Part shown: positions 62,105 to 64,000 of the stretch, piece by piece | Numbering within the stretch: the first letter of the stretch is position 1 | How the letters are laid out: each line of letters starts with the position of its first letter | Origin: Halogeometricum sp. S3BR5-2 | GTDB taxonomy: Archaea; Halobacteriota; Halobacteria; Halobacteriales; Haloferacaceae | DNA length: 64,000 nucleotides | Reading direction: 5' to 3' | Assembly (NCBI RefSeq): GCF_031624635.1 | Contig: NZ_JAMQOQ010000002.1 | Span: 868,001 to 932,000 of the forward strand | Notes under the pieces: generated by a model | Database searches by the model: none | What the model saw: only the letters and a program-made list of their open reading frames with translations | Told to the model about the DNA's origin: nothing | Program-made: the position numbers and the translations under genes

Positions 62105-63961
62105 TCAGTAGCTACGGACTTTCGGTTCGTACGTCTTGTTCTCGCCCTCGAGGACGACCGGCCGGTACCACAGGTCGGGGCGGCCGTCCTCCCACGACAG
62201 CATCGTGTGCTTGAGCCACACCTCGTCGCGGCGTTCCTGGTTCTCCCTGCGCCAGTGGGCGCCGCGGAACTCGTCGCGGGCCAACGCGCCGAGCGTGATG
62301 GCCTCCGCGAGGTCGAGGACGTTCCGCGTCTCGATGGTCTGGATGAGGTCGGTGTTGAACGTGCTCGACTTGTCGGCGACGTACACGTCCTCGTACTTCT
62401 CGCGCGCGTCGCGGATGTCGCGGAGCGCCTGCTTCAGCCCGGACTCCTCGCGGAACACGTTCACGTTCCGCGTCATCGACTTCTGCACGTCGGCGCGAAT
62501 CTCGGCGTGCTGTCGTCCTTCTTCTTTCTCCAGGAGCGACTGGACGCGTTCGCGTTCGACGTCGAGGGCGCGCTGGACGTACTCGTCGGGCGAGAGCGAC
62601 CCGCCCGAGGAGGCGGCCGTGCCGCCGCTGCCGTCCGCGACGACGTCCTCGCCGGGCGCGGAGACGTCGCCGGGTTCGACGGGCGTGTCGACCTCGCCGA
62701 CTTCCCAGTCGCCGCGCTTGCCCGTCTCTATCTTCGCCGTCCCGAGGTCACCGCCGGCGGCGTGCCGGCCTGCGCGCTTGCCGAAGACGGTGAGTTCCGG
62801 GAGGGCGTTGCCGCCGAGGCGGTTCGACCCGTGGACGGACGCGCAGGCGCACTCGCCGGCCGCGTACAGCCCCGAGATGCACGTCTCGCCGTTCTCGTCC
62901 GTCTCGATGCCGCCCATCGCGTAGTGCTGGCCGGGCTTGACCGGCATCGGCTGTTCGAGGGGGTCGACGCCCTCGAAGTCCTCCGCGAGGTGGACGATGT
63001 TCTCCAGTCGGTCGATGATGCGCTCCTCGCCGAGGTGGCGCATGTCGAGGTGGACGTACTCGTCCTCGATGCCGCGCCCCTCGTTCACCTCGGTGAGTTC
63101 GGCGCGCGAGACCACGTCGCGGGAGGCGAGTTCGCCGTCGTTGTTCGCGTAGCCGTGCTCGAACATGAAGCGCTCGCCGTCCTTGTTGTAGAGGATGCCG
63201 CCCTCGCCGCGAACCCCCTCGGTGATGAGGACGCCCGTCGAGGGGAGCGTCGTCGGGTGGAACTGGATGAACTCCATGTCCTCCAAGGGGACGCCCGCGC
63301 GGTAGGCCATCGCCGGCCCGTCGCCGGTGTTGGCGACGGCGTTGGTGGTGTGGTCGAACACCTGACCGGGGCCGCCGGTGGCGAGGATGACGCCGTCGCG
63401 CGCGTGGAAGGCGTCGAGGCCGCCGGATTTGATGTCGTAGGCGACGACGCCGTGACAGTCCCGCTCGGTCGGGTCCTCTTCGTCGGAGACGGCGAGGCGG
63501 GTGACGTACCACTCGTCGTACACCTGGATGCCCCGCTTGACCAACTGCTCGTACATCGTGTGCAGGAGCTGATGGCCCGTCTCCGCGCCCGCGTACGTCG
63601 TCCGCGGGAACGACATCCCGCCGAACGGGCGCTGGCTCATCCGGCCGTCCTCGTCGCGGGAGAACGCCAGCCCCCAGTGCTCCAGTTGGATGACCTCCTC
63701 GGGACTGTCCTGACAGAGCGTCTCGATGGCCGGGGCGTCGCCGAGGTAGTCGGACCCCTTCATCGTGTCGTAGGCGTGCTGCTCCCAGGAGTCGCCCTCC
63801 CGGAGAGCGGCGTTGATGCCCCCCTCCGCCGCGCCCGTGTGACTGCGGACGGGGTGGAGCTTCGAGACGATGGCCACGTCGGCCCCCTCTTCTTGTGCCG
63901 CGATGGCCGCGCGGAGACCCGCGCCGCCCGCGCCGACAACGATAACGTCGTGTTCGTGCAT
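62105..63961 (-). CDS. sdhA: Succinate dehydrogenase flavoprotein subunit
   Basis: 618 aa. FAD-binding start VIVVGAGGAGLRAAIAAQEEGA; SHTGAAEGGINAAL has the position where FAD is covalently held by His; active-site segment FHPTTLPSTGVLITEGVRGEGGIL (read as FHPTTLPSTG and ITEGVRGEGG); HYAMGGIETDENGET and LYAAGECACASVHGSNRLGGN complete the site. It oxidises succinate to fumarate in the TCA cycle and respiratory chain. About 30 residues near 430-460 form a Gly/Ser/acidic insert not expected in bacterial SdhA. Confidence 0.95.
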   Translation of the reverse strand: MHEHDVIVVGAGGAGLRAAIAAQEEGADVAIVSKLHPVRSHTGAAEGGINAALREGDSWEQHAYDTMKGSDYLGDAPAIETLCQDSPEEVIQLEHWGLAFSRDEDGRMSQRPFGGMSFPRTTYAGAETGHQLLHTMYEQLVKRGIQVYDEWYVTRLAVSDEEDPTERDCHGVVAYDIKSGGLDAFHARDGVILATGGPGQVFDHTTNAVANTGDGPAMAYRAGVPLEDMEFIQFHPTTLPSTGVLITEGVRGEGGILYNKDGERFMFEHGYANNDGELASRDVVSRAELTEVNEGRGIEDEYVHLDMRHLGEERIIDRLENIVHLAEDFEGVDPLEQPMPVKPGQHYAMGGIETDENGETCISGLYAAGECACASVHGSNRLGGNALPELTVFGKRAGRHAAGGDLGTAKIETGKRGDWEVGEVDTPVEPGDVSAPGEDVVADGSGGTAASSGGSLSPDEYVQRALDVERERVQSLLEKEEGRQHAEIRADVQKSMTRNVNVFREESGLKQALRDIRDAREKYEDVYVADKSSTFNTDLIQTIETRNVLDLAEAITLGALARDEFRGAHWRRENQERRDEVWLKHTMLSWEDGRPDLWYRPVVLEGENKTYEPKVRSY

Positions 63962-63982
63962 GGTGTGAGTGTTTGTCGTGGG

Positions 63983-64000
63983 TTAGGACTGGCTGAACTT
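63983..64000 (-). CDS. C-terminal end of an upstream gene, probably sdhB
   Basis: Only five codons (KFSQS) and a TAA are inside the window, 21 bases before the sdhA ATG. Haloarchaeal sdh operons place the iron-sulfur subunit gene just upstream of sdhA, so sdhB is likely, but the residues alone do not prove it. Confidence 0.45.
   Translation of the reverse strand, partial: KFSQS

Overview
This 64 kb window is chromosomal DNA of a haloarchaeon (class Halobacteria). The proteins are strongly acidic, the DNA is GC-rich, and many genes have a haloarchaeal TATA element about 27 bases upstream of the start codon with almost no leader. Typical archaeal gene sets are present: an Rpo3/Rpo10/Rpo6 ribosomal superoperon, stalk proteins L11-L1-L10-L12, mevalonate kinase with isopentenyl phosphate kinase, Lhr and Dna2-type helicases, and Tat lipoproteins. 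From memory, gene order looks like the Haloferax volcanii neighbourhood holding the zinc-finger micro-protein HVO_2753 and sdhA; this was not checked by search.

Layout. (i) 1-5.0 kb, minus strand: a partial MetE-like protein, then rpl21e-rpo4-DUF655-ksgA-mscS-HemK-like methyltransferase. (ii) 5.2-10 kb: a cystathionine synthase/lyase, small membrane proteins, the zinc-ribbon micro-protein coupled to aEF1-beta, a TctA-like permease, and a cupin/FilR1-type regulator pair. (iii) 10.1-12.9 kb: L11 and L1-L10-L12. (iv) 13-24 kb: M42 peptidase, a duplicated acidic membrane protein, mvk-ipk, an MBL hydrolase, Lhr, an SLC13 permease, a tautomerase. (v) 24-32.8 kb: Dna2-like nuclease-helicase, several haloarchaeal orphans, a hybrid histidine kinase. 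(vi) 32.8-39.1 kb: tRNA-Ser(GCU)-S13-S4-S11-Rpo3-tRNA-Leu(CAG)-L18e-L13-S9-Rpo10-Rpo6-enolase-S2. (vii) 39-47.9 kb: SDR, thioredoxin, Usp, MoaA, Mrp, UDG, a CofC/DUF2064-like protein, tRNA-Ser(UGA) followed by copies of its own 3' end, and uridine kinase. (viii) 48-55 kb: a branched-chain amino-acid ABC cluster with livH-M-G-F on minus, plus a substrate-binding lipoprotein and a three-repeat lipoprotein on plus. (ix) 55-61.7 kb: GNAT, tRNA-Thr(UGU), and an accessory stretch with a HalOD1 mini-protein, a PhiH1-repressor-like regulator, a large sequon-rich secreted protein and a membrane-anchored HTH protein. (x) 61.9-64 kb: a strange tRNA-like sequence and sdhA, with the end of the gene upstream of it, probably sdhB.

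The most striking observation is the Liv-type binding protein at 48035-49450. Its sequence is in circularly permuted order: the C-terminal part of a LivJ fold directly follows the signal peptide and linker, and the N-terminal part comes last, ending where the first part would begin. Other points of interest are the tRNA-Ser 3'-end copies separated by stem-loops (46174-46521), the tRNA-like sequence with an all-A/T anticodon stem and palindromic insert (61914-62009), a 36-bp minisatellite in the secreted protein (58134-58329), the internally duplicated membrane protein at 14289-15053, and several palindromic operator-like sites next to regulator genes.
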